Shown: piece after piece, positions 18,497 through 26,834 of the stretch
Numbering within the stretch: the stretch's first letter is position 1
How the letters are laid out: every line of letters starts with the position of its first letter
Source of the DNA: an uncultured Alphaproteobacteria bacterium
Lineage (GTDB): Bacteria > Pseudomonadota > Alphaproteobacteria > Rs-D84
Direction of reading: 5' to 3'
Length of the DNA stretch: 64,000 bases
Assembly: GCA_947646585.1 (NCBI GenBank)
Contig: CANSHD010000001.1
Location: 184,617-248,616 of the forward strand
Position numbers and translations under genes: made by a program
Notes under the pieces: model-generated
What the model saw: the letters and a program-made list of their open reading frames with translations, nothing else
What the model was told of the DNA's origin: nothing
The model's database searches: none

Positions 18497-19249
18497 CGCG
18501 GCCAGCCATACATCGCCGCGCGTCCACACATAACGCGGTCCCGTCGCCATGCTTAAATACAAATCATCGTATTTGCTTTTGTCGTAAAAGTTCGCATAAA
18601 CGTTGGCCTCTGATTTCCAGCGCCACGCATCGGACAATTTGAACTCGTAATTTCCGCCAAGCGTCAAATTCGCCCCGATCGCAGATTCCGGCGCGTCCAG
18701 CGTCCGGCACATCAAACCGAACATTGTCATTATGCATTCCTGGCCCCCGACGACGTTGTTAACGTTGTTGTCGGGCGCGGCGCCGAAATTAAACCACACG
18801 TTCCAGTTCTTGTTCTGGCGCACGACATATCGGTAATAATTCATGACGCGCTTTGCATCGTCCGACAAATCGTCGCCGGCCATCGCCAGACGCAGATGAT
18901 AATCCGCCCGCCGCCATTTTTTCTGATGCATATAGCATACGGCCATCTCAAACCGAACGCGCGCCAGTCCCGGATACGTGTCCAACAGCGCCTGATATAT
19001 CTTTATCGCCGCGTCATAATCGCCGCGCTGTTGCGCAATCCGGCCCTGTAAAAAGCGCCGCTCTATCTCCAGCGCAACGCTGCCGGTATCCGGTAATTGT
19101 GTCAAAATCTGATTTGCGTGTTCAAAGTCGCCGCGACGAACCATGTCGCCCGCGGTCCGCATCGCATCGGCTGCGGTCATCGTAATCTCGGCCGCGCCGC
19201 TTGGGACGATAAAAAACAACAAAAACAAAACGGCGATTATTTTTCGCAT
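18497..19249 (-). pseudogene. Truncated Slam-like assembly protein (TPR plus start of barrel)
   Basis: From the ATG at 19249 the frame gives a signal peptide (MRKIIAVLFLLFFIVPSGAA), a TPR region (about residues 25-150, with RGDFEHANQIL and QRGDYDAAIKIYQALL) and the start of a DUF560-like outer-membrane barrel (WNVWFNFGAAPDNNVNN, then LGGNYEFKL). That is the layout of Slam proteins, which carry lipoproteins to the cell surface. Homology stops at about residue 251 (DVWLAAAG), roughly a third of the way through the expected barrel. The frame then continues as nonsense over the lipoprotein remnant. Loss of most of the barrel should abolish function. Confidence 0.7.
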
Positions 19250-19342
19250 CTGCGCGCGGCCACCTTTCCATTCACTAAAAATGGTATCCAAACGCATCAC
19301 AAAATCAAATAAAAAATCAGACGCAAAACGCGTCTGTATCTC

Positions 19343-19416
19343 TGGTGCCCTAAGCAAGAATCGGACTTGCGACTCGTCCTTACCAAGGACGTGTTTTACC
19401 ACTAGACTATTAGGGC
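19343..19416 (-). tRNA. tRNA-Thr (GGT)
   Basis: A 74-base cloverleaf with encoded CCA. The acceptor stem GCCCTAA pairs TTAGGGC. The anticodon stem CGTCC/GGACG holds the loop TTGGTAA with anticodon GGT. The T arm is GCAAG TCCGATT CTTGC. It lies directly upstream of the Slam-like remnant. Confidence 0.95.
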
Positions 19417-19470
19417 CGTGTCCGCTAATTATACGGGCCCGGCCCAAAAATGCAAGGATAAAATGCGCAC

Positions 19471-20028
19471 CTATTCTATGCAGCAGTTAACCGCATTTTT
19501 AACCCAGTTCTTCAGCTTTCCCATCGATGTCGGGGCCTTGTCCGGCGCGGCCGTCACCGCCGCATCGTATTTTGCCGACGCTCTTTTTTCCTTTGGCACG
19601 TATTTTAAATCGGACGCCCCCCCCAGCATTCCCATATTCAACCCCCAGAACATGCAGTACAGGCCGTATGAATCATCAAACAGCGCGTACGCTTGGGCTT
19701 TATCACCGGCGGCCAGCGCCTTTGTCCCTACCTCAAACAAACGCATACTTGAGGCCAACAGATGCTTGGATATGCACCAAACCTCGCCCTCGTATGACGG
19801 AATGATTTTCTGCATCATGCGCTTGCGCATATCGCGTACCTCGTTTATCTGGTCGTAAAAGGCGGTCTTGCCCGTCTTTGCACCGGAAAACATCAGATGT
19901 TCTTCAATCGAAATCAGATTCATAATTCCAATCGACAAATCCTGGTCCGACGACAAATCCTTTGGATTTACCTTTTTGGCCGCATCCATCTTTTCCACGA
20001 ATTCTTTTACACTTTTAATCTTTTGCAT
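19471..20028 (-). CDS. Hypothetical soluble protein next to CPIC membrane protein
   Basis: A 185-residue protein; the ATG at 20028 is chosen because GGGGGAG lies upstream. It is mostly helical, with a Met-rich middle (DMRKRMMQKI) and a C-terminal Cys pair (NAVNCCIE). It has no signal peptide. It begins 22 bases after the membrane protein at 20051-20548 and is probably co-transcribed with it, under the divergent ArsR-type regulator. I do not recognise a family; the Met and Cys content and the regulator suggest metal or redox stress, as inference. Confidence 0.62.
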   Translation of the reverse strand: MQKIKSVKEFVEKMDAAKKVNPKDLSSDQDLSIGIMNLISIEEHLMFSGAKTGKTAFYDQINEVRDMRKRMMQKIIPSYEGEVWCISKHLLASSMRLFEVGTKALAAGDKAQAYALFDDSYGLYCMFWGLNMGMLGGASDLKYVPKEKRASAKYDAAVTAAPDKAPTSMGKLKNWVKNAVNCCIE

Positions 20029-20050
20029 TTTGTTTTTCTCCCCCAAATGT

Positions 20051-20548
20051 TTATCTGCATATTGTCAACAGCCCGCTGGCCACGGCCAGCACAACAACCG
20101 GCAGCACGACCTTTTCAAACGGAAAGTGCGCATGACCGCCGTTTTTCATTTTCATCCAATCGTATAATTTTTCAGTCACGATAAACAGCACCGCCCCCAG
20201 CACTGTTCCGAACAACAGCGGGTCAACGTTTAAAAATCCAAAATATTCGCACGGGCTGTATCGTAACTGGCCGATATATGCAAACCCGATTGTCGCAACC
20301 GACACAGCCAGTACAATCGCGTTTCGCCCCGGAAATCGCCATCCGCGCTTATCCATAAACCGTATAATCCAATAACCCATTATGGCCAGAAACGCACCAA
20401 CCCACAGGCCCGCCACCGCATCCGGCACGCCGATGCGTCGCGTTATCGGCAACGCCGCGCCAATTGCCACTGTGCATATCGGACACGCCGGATTTGCAAA
20501 CGCCACCGCCGGCATCATCGCCATAAGCGCGACCATCAGTTTTTTCAT
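20051..20548 (-). CDS. Small polytopic membrane protein with CPIC motif
   Basis: A 165-residue protein with an N-terminal signal-like segment (AVAFANPACPICTVAIG), about four membrane helices and a late Cys (YSPCEYFG, LLTICR). The CPIC pair just after the first segment sits where a periplasmic or membrane-embedded thiol pair could act. It is divergent from an ArsR-type regulator and followed by a soluble protein. Candidates are a redox or metal-handling membrane protein, but I cannot name the family. Confidence 0.65.
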   Translation of the reverse strand: MKKLMVALMAMMPAVAFANPACPICTVAIGAALPITRRIGVPDAVAGLWVGAFLAIMGYWIIRFMDKRGWRFPGRNAIVLAVSVATIGFAYIGQLRYSPCEYFGFLNVDPLLFGTVLGAVLFIVTEKLYDWMKMKNGGHAHFPFEKVVLPVVVLAVASGLLTICR

Positions 20549-20656
20549 AATTTCCCCCTTTCTTATATATCAAAAATCATACATATAATAAATAATATAT
20601 ATTAAAAAGTCAAATAATTATTTGCCGCCAATAAAAGTAAGTGCTATCATGAACAC

Positions 20657-21316
20657 ATGGAATTACCAGACACCGTTATAGAAAACCAGCTGCCCGCGCA
20701 CATTATGGCGCGTGCGTCGCGCGGAATTGCGTACATATCACACCCGTTGCGTCTGCGCATACTGGAATGGCTGGACGTGAACGGCGCGTCATCGGTGTCA
20801 AGCATCGCCCGCGGCACCGGCACCGAACAGATGATAGTATCCCAGGCACTGCGCAAAATGCGTGACGCAAATCTGGTCCGCGCCACGCGCCATGGAATTT
20901 TCATATATTACGAAATAAACGAGGAATACCCGGCCAGCATATTCGTATGCCTGCGCAAGCTGTTCGGTCACATGACGGACCAGTTGAAATTTCTGCGCGA
21001 CGATTACCGTGAAATACTGCCGACCGATTATACGACAATGGCCGCAAACAGAATAAAGCTGTTCGCGCACATTGACAAGATGCGCATACTGGAATACCTA
21101 ATGTACCGGGGCCGTGATTGCGTCTGCAACATTGCCGCGGGCGTTGGCCTGCCCCAGATAAAGGTGTCGCAATATCTGAAAAAACTGGCCGACGACGGAT
21201 TTGTAACATCGCACCGCGCGGGCCGCTTTGTATATTATGCCGCGACACCTGGCGTGCACCAGACCGCAATCGGATGCATTCATAAACGATACGAACGCAC
21301 GGGCGATAAATTTTAA
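20657..21316 (+). CDS. Tandem-domain ArsR-family regulator
   Basis: A 219-residue protein built of two ArsR-type winged-helix domains in one chain, residues about 12-100 and 125-215. Both show the family pattern: a helical PLRLRILEWL or DKMRILEYL opening, a recognition helix (VSQALRKMRDANLV, VSQYLKKLADDGFV) and a wing ending in YY. Only the second has the metal-type CVC pair (DCVCNIA), corresponding to the alpha-3 site of ArsR/CadC-type sensors; the first has SVSS there. So it is probably a covalent pseudo-dimer with one sensing site. It probably represses the divergent 20051-19471 pair, whose start lies 109 bases away. Confidence 0.85.
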   Translation: MELPDTVIENQLPAHIMARASRGIAYISHPLRLRILEWLDVNGASSVSSIARGTGTEQMIVSQALRKMRDANLVRATRHGIFIYYEINEEYPASIFVCLRKLFGHMTDQLKFLRDDYREILPTDYTTMAANRIKLFAHIDKMRILEYLMYRGRDCVCNIAAGVGLPQIKVSQYLKKLADDGFVTSHRAGRFVYYAATPGVHQTAIGCIHKRYERTGDKF

Positions 21317-21342
21317 AACGGGCCAATCGGCCCGCTTTTATT
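21314..21342 (+). terminator. Intrinsic terminator between convergent genes
   Basis: CGGGCC, loop AATC, GGCCCG then TTTTATTTTTT. It ends the ArsR-type gene and abuts the stop of the convergent glycosyltransferase. Confidence 0.85.
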
Positions 21343-21344
21343 TT

Positions 21345-22214
21345 TTACCAATACATTCCGCGCACCCGACGACGCAGCCCCCGCACCGGTATCAAGGACG
21401 ATGCCGCGCGCGTCACGCCGCGCATGAAATATGAAAATTTGCTGTCGGGAATCTTTTTGTCCGTCGCCCCGCGCAGCCATTGCGTACCACCGTATTTCGG
21501 CGTGTTCTTTTCACGGCTGATTATTTTCACCATCACCGCGTCACCCGGCGCCAGATGCTTTAACTTGTGTTCCGGATATCCGTACGCACGTCCGCACAGC
21601 AGAAAATCGCGCGTCGCCAGATATGCGTTCAAATGACTTTCATCATCGACCACCGCATTGATTCCGTTTTTAATGTCCGTCTGAACATTTTTGGAAAGCG
21701 TGCGGCACATTTCCAAAAACGCATCCGCCGTCCCGCCGTTAAAGGCCCCGCATACATAGTGCCGCCCCGTGCCATACGGAACGTACGCGGTGCTTTCCTT
21801 GCGTCTTTCATAGGGGAACCCATCTGGCGTATCGCGCCAGATGTCGCCATGGCGACCGGGATGCAGACTGGCGCACAGGCCGCCGTCCCATTCGCGCGGC
21901 GCGATTTCAGATAAATCCGTGTCGTTTATAAACTTGAAATTCGCGTTGAAAAAGAACAGATAATCAAATTTCGACAGTTCCTTTTTATGCGCGTAAAACA
22001 TTTCAAAGCGCATTAAACTGTCATACGGCCAGCCGCGCTTTTGTGCAGGAATAATCGTGACGTTGTCACGGCGCATCGCATCGGTCGGATTGTCGGTCCA
22101 TATGAAATAATGCTTGTCCGCATGCAGCAGGTGCCGCTCGCAGCTTTCATAAAACTCATCCCAGAAAACCGTATAGCGCCCCAGCGCAATATATAAAATG
22201 CCAACCTTTGCCAT
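21345..22214 (-). CDS. Family GT6 glycosyltransferase (ABO-like)
   Basis: A 289-residue soluble glycosyltransferase of family GT6, the family of vertebrate blood-group A/B and alpha-1,3-galactosyl transferases, which add Gal or GalNAc in alpha-1,3 linkage. Signatures: the early FYESCERHLL and HYFIWTDNP, the catalytic-site FFFNANF, LHPG, PYERR, YVPYGTGRHYVCGAFNGG, and GINAVVDDESHLN. The DXD metal motif of vertebrate enzymes is replaced by NAN, as known for bacterial GT6 enzymes, which act without metal. There is no membrane anchor, also typical of bacterial members. It lies in an operon-like tandem with xth, 20 bases away. The acceptor is unknown. Confidence 0.9.
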   Translation of the reverse strand: MAKVGILYIALGRYTVFWDEFYESCERHLLHADKHYFIWTDNPTDAMRRDNVTIIPAQKRGWPYDSLMRFEMFYAHKKELSKFDYLFFFNANFKFINDTDLSEIAPREWDGGLCASLHPGRHGDIWRDTPDGFPYERRKESTAYVPYGTGRHYVCGAFNGGTADAFLEMCRTLSKNVQTDIKNGINAVVDDESHLNAYLATRDFLLCGRAYGYPEHKLKHLAPGDAVMVKIISREKNTPKYGGTQWLRGATDKKIPDSKFSYFMRGVTRAASSLIPVRGLRRRVRGMYW

Positions 22215-22233
22215 AGCGGCCTCCTTTGTATTT

Positions 22234-23004
22234 TTATTTTAAAACCAGCGCCAGTCCGCAATGATCCGTCGGTTTGTCCGCCAGACGCGGCGCCATGTCA
22301 ATCTCGCACGCGCGCACCATTTCCGCCGCCGCACGATTGCACAGGAAATAATCCAGTCGCAGCCCCTGTTTGTTTCCAACCGTGTCGCGGCCGCGATATC
22401 CGTACCATGTGTAATCGACATCATCCGGGTGCAGATGCCGCCACGCGTCCGTCCACCCCAACGCCAGCCACCCGCGCATTATCGCGCGCGCCTCCGGTGC
22501 GGCGATTGCGATGCCGACATAGTTCGCGGGCTTCCACACGTCACGGTCCTCTATCGCAATGTTAAAGTCGCCGCCGATTACGACCGGCTCCGGTGAATCC
22601 AGATACGGGGCGATATAGTCCGTGAACGCATGCAGCCATTCCAGCTTGTACGGGAATTTTGGCGAATCCACCGTGTCGCCGTTCGGCATGTAAACGTTGA
22701 TAATGCGAACGCGCCCGTCGATGACACATTCGATAAAACGCGCGCTTGCATCCGCGTATCCCGGCATGCCGCGCGTGACGTCTTCTATTGAAAATTTTGA
22801 AAACACGGCCACCCCGTTCCAGCTTTTCTGGCCGAACACTTTTATATTGTATCCGTAATCGTCAAACAGATTGTACGGGAACGAGGCGTCTTCTACCTTT
22901 AATTCCTGAACCATGATTACGTCGTATTCGCCGGCGCGCAAAATGTCGATAAAGCTCTGTGCGTGCGCACGTATGGAGTTGATGTTAAGCGTTAAAATTT
23001 TCAT
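22234..23004 (-). CDS. xth: Exodeoxyribonuclease III
   Basis: A 256-residue AP endonuclease / 3'-5' exonuclease of the ExoIII family for base-excision repair. The start MKILTLNINSIRAH carries the first catalytic Asn. QELKVED carries the metal-binding Glu. VYMPNGD, GGDFNIA (Asp/Asn pair), the GLRLDYFL motif and the terminal DHCGLAL His complete the active site. The frame opens further upstream, but the ATG at 23004 matches the family start and has AAAGGGA before it. The gene is divergent from the acyl-CoA ligase gene, with about 70 bases between starts. Confidence 0.95.
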   Translation of the reverse strand: MKILTLNINSIRAHAQSFIDILRAGEYDVIMVQELKVEDASFPYNLFDDYGYNIKVFGQKSWNGVAVFSKFSIEDVTRGMPGYADASARFIECVIDGRVRIINVYMPNGDTVDSPKFPYKLEWLHAFTDYIAPYLDSPEPVVIGGDFNIAIEDRDVWKPANYVGIAIAAPEARAIMRGWLALGWTDAWRHLHPDDVDYTWYGYRGRDTVGNKQGLRLDYFLCNRAAAEMVRACEIDMAPRLADKPTDHCGLALVLK

Positions 23005-23073
23005 ATTTGCAATATTCCCTTTAGAGGTTATAATAATTCCTGTCCAATATAAAAACAACAAGGAATTTTTGTT

Positions 23074-24654
23074 ATGAACATGTATCAATTACTGGAAAAA
23101 GCCGCTGCCACATGGCCGGACAATTTGTTTCTGGTCCGCGAAGGGGTGACATTTTCCGGGTTTGTTGAACTGGTTAAACGCCGCGCGGCTGAACTGCATG
23201 CGGCCGGCATGAAACGCGGCGATATCGTGGGTGTGCTGTCGCACAATATTCCCCAGATGCCGACGACCATGTTCGCGATATGGTATCTGGGCGGAACGGT
23301 TCTGCTGCTTGATACCAATTTAACACCGTTTGAATACGACAACATGACGGCAACAACGGACTGTCATTTGGTATGCGCGGAAAAGTCGTTCTTTTACAAA
23401 ACCAAAAAGTTCAAGTTCTTTGACATCGCACAGACCGATGGCAAGGCGAACGGCCGATTGAAACCGGCGCCCCTGGAACCGCTGGACGTTGCGACACTGT
23501 CGTTCACATCGGGCTCCACCGGCACGCCAAAGGTTGTGCCGCTGACGCACTTTAACTTAATCGAATGTTCCAAGTCTTTGGACGACATGCGCGATTATAT
23601 CGGGCCGGGCGATATTATGTACGGTTTCCTGCCAATGTATCACATATTCGGCTTTGCGGTTGAATTGTTGGCAACCCTGCATTACGGCGCAGGCGTACTG
23701 CTGCAGCCGACGGTTAATCCAAAGGAAATCATGGCGGACTTCAAAGAATTCCGTCCGCATGCGATTCCGGCCGTCCCCCGTTTGTTTGAGGTTATACGTA
23801 ACCGCATCATAGATACGCTGAAGGCCAAACATATGTGGTGGCTGGCGTCGCTGGTGCTGAAATACGGCCATATACTGAAAAAGATTGGTTTGGGCTTTCT
23901 GGTACGCAAAGTACAGGACCCCGTCCGTGCAATATTCGGCGGGCGCGTGTCGCTGTTGATTGCGGGCGGCGCCGCAACCAAGCCGGAGGTGGAAACATTC
24001 TACGAACGCCTGGGCATGAAATTTATTCAGGGTTACGGCTTAACCGAAACGGTCGGACCAATCTGCATATCCAAACCGCTGAAAAAGCGTTTCCCGTTTG
24101 CATTCGGCGCGCCCACAACAAACAATGAATGCGAAATCCGCGACACGAACGAAGACGGTGTCGGCGTTCTGTGGGTGCGCGGTCATCAGGTGTTCGGCGG
24201 ATACTTAAACAACCCCGACGCGAACGAGGTCGTGTTCGACGAACGCGGATTTTTTAACACCGGCGACATGGTGTCGATGGATAAAAACGGCGAACTGCAT
24301 TTCGCCGGCCGCAAAAAACAGGTTATCGTTTTGGATTCCGGCAAGAACGTCTATCCGGACGAGCTGGAGGCGCTGTTCATGAAAATCCCGGGCGTTAACA
24401 ACGTTGCGGTATTCGAACACAAAATCAAAGACAAAACGGTTGCATACGGCGTGTTCAGCGTTGATAAAGACATGACAATGGACAAATTGGCCGCGGCCGT
24501 CGCGAACGCGAACAAAAAGGTTGCCAGCTATAAATGGGTCACCCATTTTGCAATGACAACCGAAGAACTGCCCACGACCAGCACTCAAAAGATAAAGCAT
24601 CACGTCGTGCGCCAGAACTTAATCGACGGAAAATATCCGTTGCGTCGTGAATAA
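23074..24654 (+). CDS. AMP-forming acyl-CoA / acyl-ACP synthetase family
   Basis: A 526-residue member of the ANL superfamily, which activates a carboxylic acid as acyl-AMP and transfers it to CoA or a carrier protein. The P-loop FTSGSTGTPKVVPLTH is at about residues 149-164. YGLTET is the adenine-binding motif, FFNTGD carries the ribose Asp, FAGRKKQVIVLDSGKNVYP is the hinge region, and the C-terminal STQKIKHH has the adenylation Lys. The sequence after the P-loop resembles long-chain fatty acid ligases (FadD-like), but the substrate cannot be read from sequence. It has its own transcript, closed by a strong terminator. Confidence 0.9.
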   Translation: MNMYQLLEKAAATWPDNLFLVREGVTFSGFVELVKRRAAELHAAGMKRGDIVGVLSHNIPQMPTTMFAIWYLGGTVLLLDTNLTPFEYDNMTATTDCHLVCAEKSFFYKTKKFKFFDIAQTDGKANGRLKPAPLEPLDVATLSFTSGSTGTPKVVPLTHFNLIECSKSLDDMRDYIGPGDIMYGFLPMYHIFGFAVELLATLHYGAGVLLQPTVNPKEIMADFKEFRPHAIPAVPRLFEVIRNRIIDTLKAKHMWWLASLVLKYGHILKKIGLGFLVRKVQDPVRAIFGGRVSLLIAGGAATKPEVETFYERLGMKFIQGYGLTETVGPICISKPLKKRFPFAFGAPTTNNECEIRDTNEDGVGVLWVRGHQVFGGYLNNPDANEVVFDERGFFNTGDMVSMDKNGELHFAGRKKQVIVLDSGKNVYPDELEALFMKIPGVNNVAVFEHKIKDKTVAYGVFSVDKDMTMDKLAAAVANANKKVASYKWVTHFAMTTEELPTTSTQKIKHHVVRQNLIDGKYPLRRE

Positions 24655-24663
24655 ACGACAAAT

Positions 24664-24692
24664 AAAAACACCGGCAATCGCCGGTGTTTTTT
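24664..24692 (+). terminator. Intrinsic terminator after acyl-CoA ligase
   Basis: AACACCGGC, loop AATC, GCCGGTGTT and a T-run, directly abutting the end of the convergent small HTH gene. Confidence 0.9.
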
Positions 24693-24907
24693 TATTTGTT
24701 TTCCGTCGCCGCATGCGCCATCACCGCCAGTGTAAATACACGGCGCAGGATATTCCGCGGTATCAAATCCTTGCCGCATTCGTACCGGTGCAACACCTCC
24801 AGCGTGCACCCCAGCAGCTGCGACATATTTGTTGCGGATATCTTATTGTGGGAACGCGCCGCTTTTATCGCGTTGCCAAAATATTCCGCACTGACCATTA
24901 TTGACAT
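24692..24907 (-). CDS. Small helix-turn-helix protein
   Basis: A 71-residue protein; the ATG at 24907 is chosen because GGAGG lies five bases upstream. The core (FGNAIKAARSHNKISATNMSQLLGCTLEVLHRYECG) fits an XRE/Cro-type helix-turn-helix, with helix 2 at ATNMSQLLG and the recognition helix at LEVLHRYE. It lacks any effector domain. Immediately upstream is one of the five structured terminator-leaders, so its transcription is probably attenuated. It may be a small transcription factor or an antitoxin without its toxin. Confidence 0.7.
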   Translation of the reverse strand: MSIMVSAEYFGNAIKAARSHNKISATNMSQLLGCTLEVLHRYECGKDLIPRNILRRVFTLAVMAHAATENK

Positions 24908-24932
24908 TTTTTCCTCCATTGGTTTTTATATT

Positions 24933-25084
24933 AAAAACACCGCCGTGATGAAGGGCGGTTGGAGGTTCATAACTACTGTAACAATAGTGTTGCTTATTCA
25001 ATATATTCGCAACCCTCCAACCGGTTGTGGAGTTAAACGTTACAAGAGGTTATGACACCTCACACCGGGTATCACCCGATGCAA
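24933..25084 (-). ncRNA. Structured leader/sRNA element A
   Basis: Minus-strand element with its own promoter (TTGCAT, 16-base spacer, TATAAT at 25095-25090). Small hairpins (CGGGT/ACCCG and GAGGT/ACCTC) are followed by a closing helix GGTTGGAGG / CCTCCAACC that encloses an inner hairpin, and then by a terminator CCGCC / GGCGG with a T-run. The terminator ends about 25 bases before the HTH gene start. It is closely similar to element B over the closing helix and core. Confidence 0.7.
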
Positions 25085-25112
25085 TGTGCATTATATCATG
25101 ATTAAGCATGCA

Positions 25113-25140
25113 TGCAAATAAAAAACCGGGCGTACGCCCG
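25113..25140 (-). terminator. Intrinsic terminator of the small membrane protein gene
   Basis: CCGGGCGTACGCCCGG followed on the minus strand by a T-run, six bases after the stop codon of the gene at 25146. Confidence 0.88.
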
Positions 25141-25145
25141 GTCTG

Positions 25146-25430
25146 TTAATAATTCGCCAAGCTGCGTCTTTCCATCCATGCGGAAATTCCCGGCACCAGA
25201 AAGAACACCACCCCCAGCATCTGCCAAACGGCAATTCCGCTGATAATGGAGAAATACATTACCATCGGCGAAATGCCCGTCGCCCATACCGCAACATACA
25301 GCAGTATCGGAAAGTATGTCAGCGCCAGCGCAATCACGCCCAAAATTAAATTTATGAAAAACGCGCGAAACAGCATTCTGTGCTTCATGCGTAATTTCAT
25401 GTCCTGTTCTTGGATAAAATCTTTTTTCAT
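25146..25430 (-). CDS. Small inner-membrane protein
   Basis: A 94-residue protein with a charged N-terminus (residues 1-22) and two to three hydrophobic segments (about 23-50 and 55-82), ending RRSLANY. It is a single-gene unit between a strong terminator and the palindromic repeat at 25507. No family recognised; the charge pattern suggests the N-terminus faces the cytoplasm. Confidence 0.6.
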   Translation of the reverse strand: MKKDFIQEQDMKLRMKHRMLFRAFFINLILGVIALALTYFPILLYVAVWATGISPMVMYFSIISGIAVWQMLGVVFFLVPGISAWMERRSLANY

Positions 25431-25506
25431 TGTTTCTCTCTTTGGTTATGCGCATATTATACCACAAAAGAGATATATTAAAAACGGAATGTTGTCATAT
25501 ATAATA

Positions 25507-25589
25507 CTGGATTGCTTCACATGCGTTCGCAATGACAATGATTCTAGAACGACTGTCATTGCGAGGGGCGACGCCCCGCGGCAATCCAG
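25507..25589. repeat. Palindromic intergenic repeat, copy 1
   Basis: Starts CTGGATTGC and ends GCAATCCAG, with two inverted halves (CGCAATGACA and TGTCATTGCG) around a central TCTAGA. It is located just past the ruvC stop. A second copy in opposite orientation lies at 28720-28810. Confidence 0.85.
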
Positions 25590-25593
25590 TTAA

Positions 25594-26067
25594 TCAAATG
25601 AATCTGCTCATATTGCTGTGCGCCAGTGCGATTGCAATCGCATCCGCCTCGTCCGGGGTTTTCGGATTTGCCGCCGGCAACAAAATGCGCACCATCTTGT
25701 CAATCTGGTCCTTTGATGCGTGCCCCGCCGAGGTAAGCGCTTTCTTTATCTTGTTCGGTTCATACTCATAAACCGGAATATCGCGGTTCGACACCGCCAC
25801 AATCGCCGCCGCGCGCGCCTGGCCCAGAACCAGTGTCGTCTTTGGATTGACGTTAACAAATATAACCTCTATCGAACATGCGTCCGGCTGAAACGTTTCG
25901 CACAATTCGGACACGCCGCGAAATATTATCGCCAGACGTTCCGGAAACGACAATTTTGCCGGCGGTAAAATAACACCGCTGGCGATATATTTACGGGCCG
26001 AACCGTTGCTTTCAATCACCGCCCAGCCCGTATGTAAAAGTCCGGGGTCAATCCCGAGTATTCTCAT
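25594..26067 (-). CDS. ruvC: Crossover junction endodeoxyribonuclease RuvC
   Basis: A 157-residue Holliday-junction resolvase. The first catalytic Asp is in GIDPG (residue 7), the Glu in SIEVIFVNVNPKT (about 67), and the last acidic pair in TPDEADAIAIALAH (about 138-145). GQARA and the SAGHASKDQ basic region are also conserved. Its start overlaps the yebC stop by one base (TAATG). ruvA is on the opposite strand 768 bases away and no ruvB is nearby, so the usual ruvCAB operon is broken up. Confidence 0.95.
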   Translation of the reverse strand: MRILGIDPGLLHTGWAVIESNGSARKYIASGVILPPAKLSFPERLAIIFRGVSELCETFQPDACSIEVIFVNVNPKTTLVLGQARAAAIVAVSNRDIPVYEYEPNKIKKALTSAGHASKDQIDKMVRILLPAANPKTPDEADAIAIALAHSNMSRFI

Positions 26068-26783
26068 TACGCCGCTGCCGTGAACACTTTCTGTACGTCA
26101 TCGTTGGCGTCCAGCGCGTCCACCAGTTTTTCAATCTTGGCCCACGCTTCGTCGTCCAAATCCATCGGCATGTTCGGAATCCAGGTCAGTTCCGCGCTGT
26201 CCGGTTCGCCCAGCACGTCGGACAGGGCTTTCTGAACCGTGATAAAGTCGTCCGGCTTTGTCGTGATGATAAAGCCCTCTTCCGACGTTTCCAGATTGTC
26301 CGCATTCGCGTCCATGATGATTTCCATCATCTCGTCCTCGGTCTTGCCGATTGACGCCGGATACATAATCTGGCCCGCGCGTGTGAACATGAACACAACA
26401 CTGCCCTCTTCGCCCATGTTCCCGCCGTTCTTGGCAAAGATATTGCGAACCTCCGGCACGGTGCGGCGCGGATTGTCGGTTAAAGCCTCTACAATTACCG
26501 GAACGGCGCCCGGACCGTACCCCTCGTAACGCACCGCAACATAGCTTTCGGTATTTGCACCCGACGCTTTTTCAATCGCGCGCTTGATATTGTCGTTCGG
26601 CATGGACGCCTTGCGCGCCTGCAGAATCGCCAGGCGCAGACGCGGATTATTGTCCGGGTTCTTGTCCCCCAGCTTCGCCGCCATTGTTATTTCACGTGCC
26701 AGTTTAGTAAACAGACCGCTGCGTGCGGCGTCAACCGCACCCTTTTTATGCTGAATGTTGTGCCATTTGCTGTGTCCACTCAT
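26067..26783 (-). CDS. yebC: YebC/PmpR-family protein (TACO1-like)
   Basis: A 238-residue member of the YebC/PmpR/TACO1 family, with the hallmark start MSGHSKWHNIQHKK, then FTKLAREI and the GTGxxxRV-like regions (YEGYGPG, NPRRTVPEVRNIFAKNGG). Family members have been described as transcription factors and, more recently, as translation factors that relieve ribosome stalling at proline-rich stretches. It is translationally coupled to ruvC, a conserved neighbourhood in many bacteria. Confidence 0.96.
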   Translation of the reverse strand: MSGHSKWHNIQHKKGAVDAARSGLFTKLAREITMAAKLGDKNPDNNPRLRLAILQARKASMPNDNIKRAIEKASGANTESYVAVRYEGYGPGAVPVIVEALTDNPRRTVPEVRNIFAKNGGNMGEEGSVVFMFTRAGQIMYPASIGKTEDEMMEIIMDANADNLETSEEGFIITTKPDDFITVQKALSDVLGEPDSAELTWIPNMPMDLDDEAWAKIEKLVDALDANDDVQKVFTAAA

Positions 26784-26834
26784 AATTTGACCTTTTAATT
26801 ATATTGGATTAAAATTACCCCAAAAGGATAACAA

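Noticed and set aside
25507..25589. CRISPR or insertion sequence
   Set aside because: The repeats are single palindromes with no spacers, no transposase and only two copies here.
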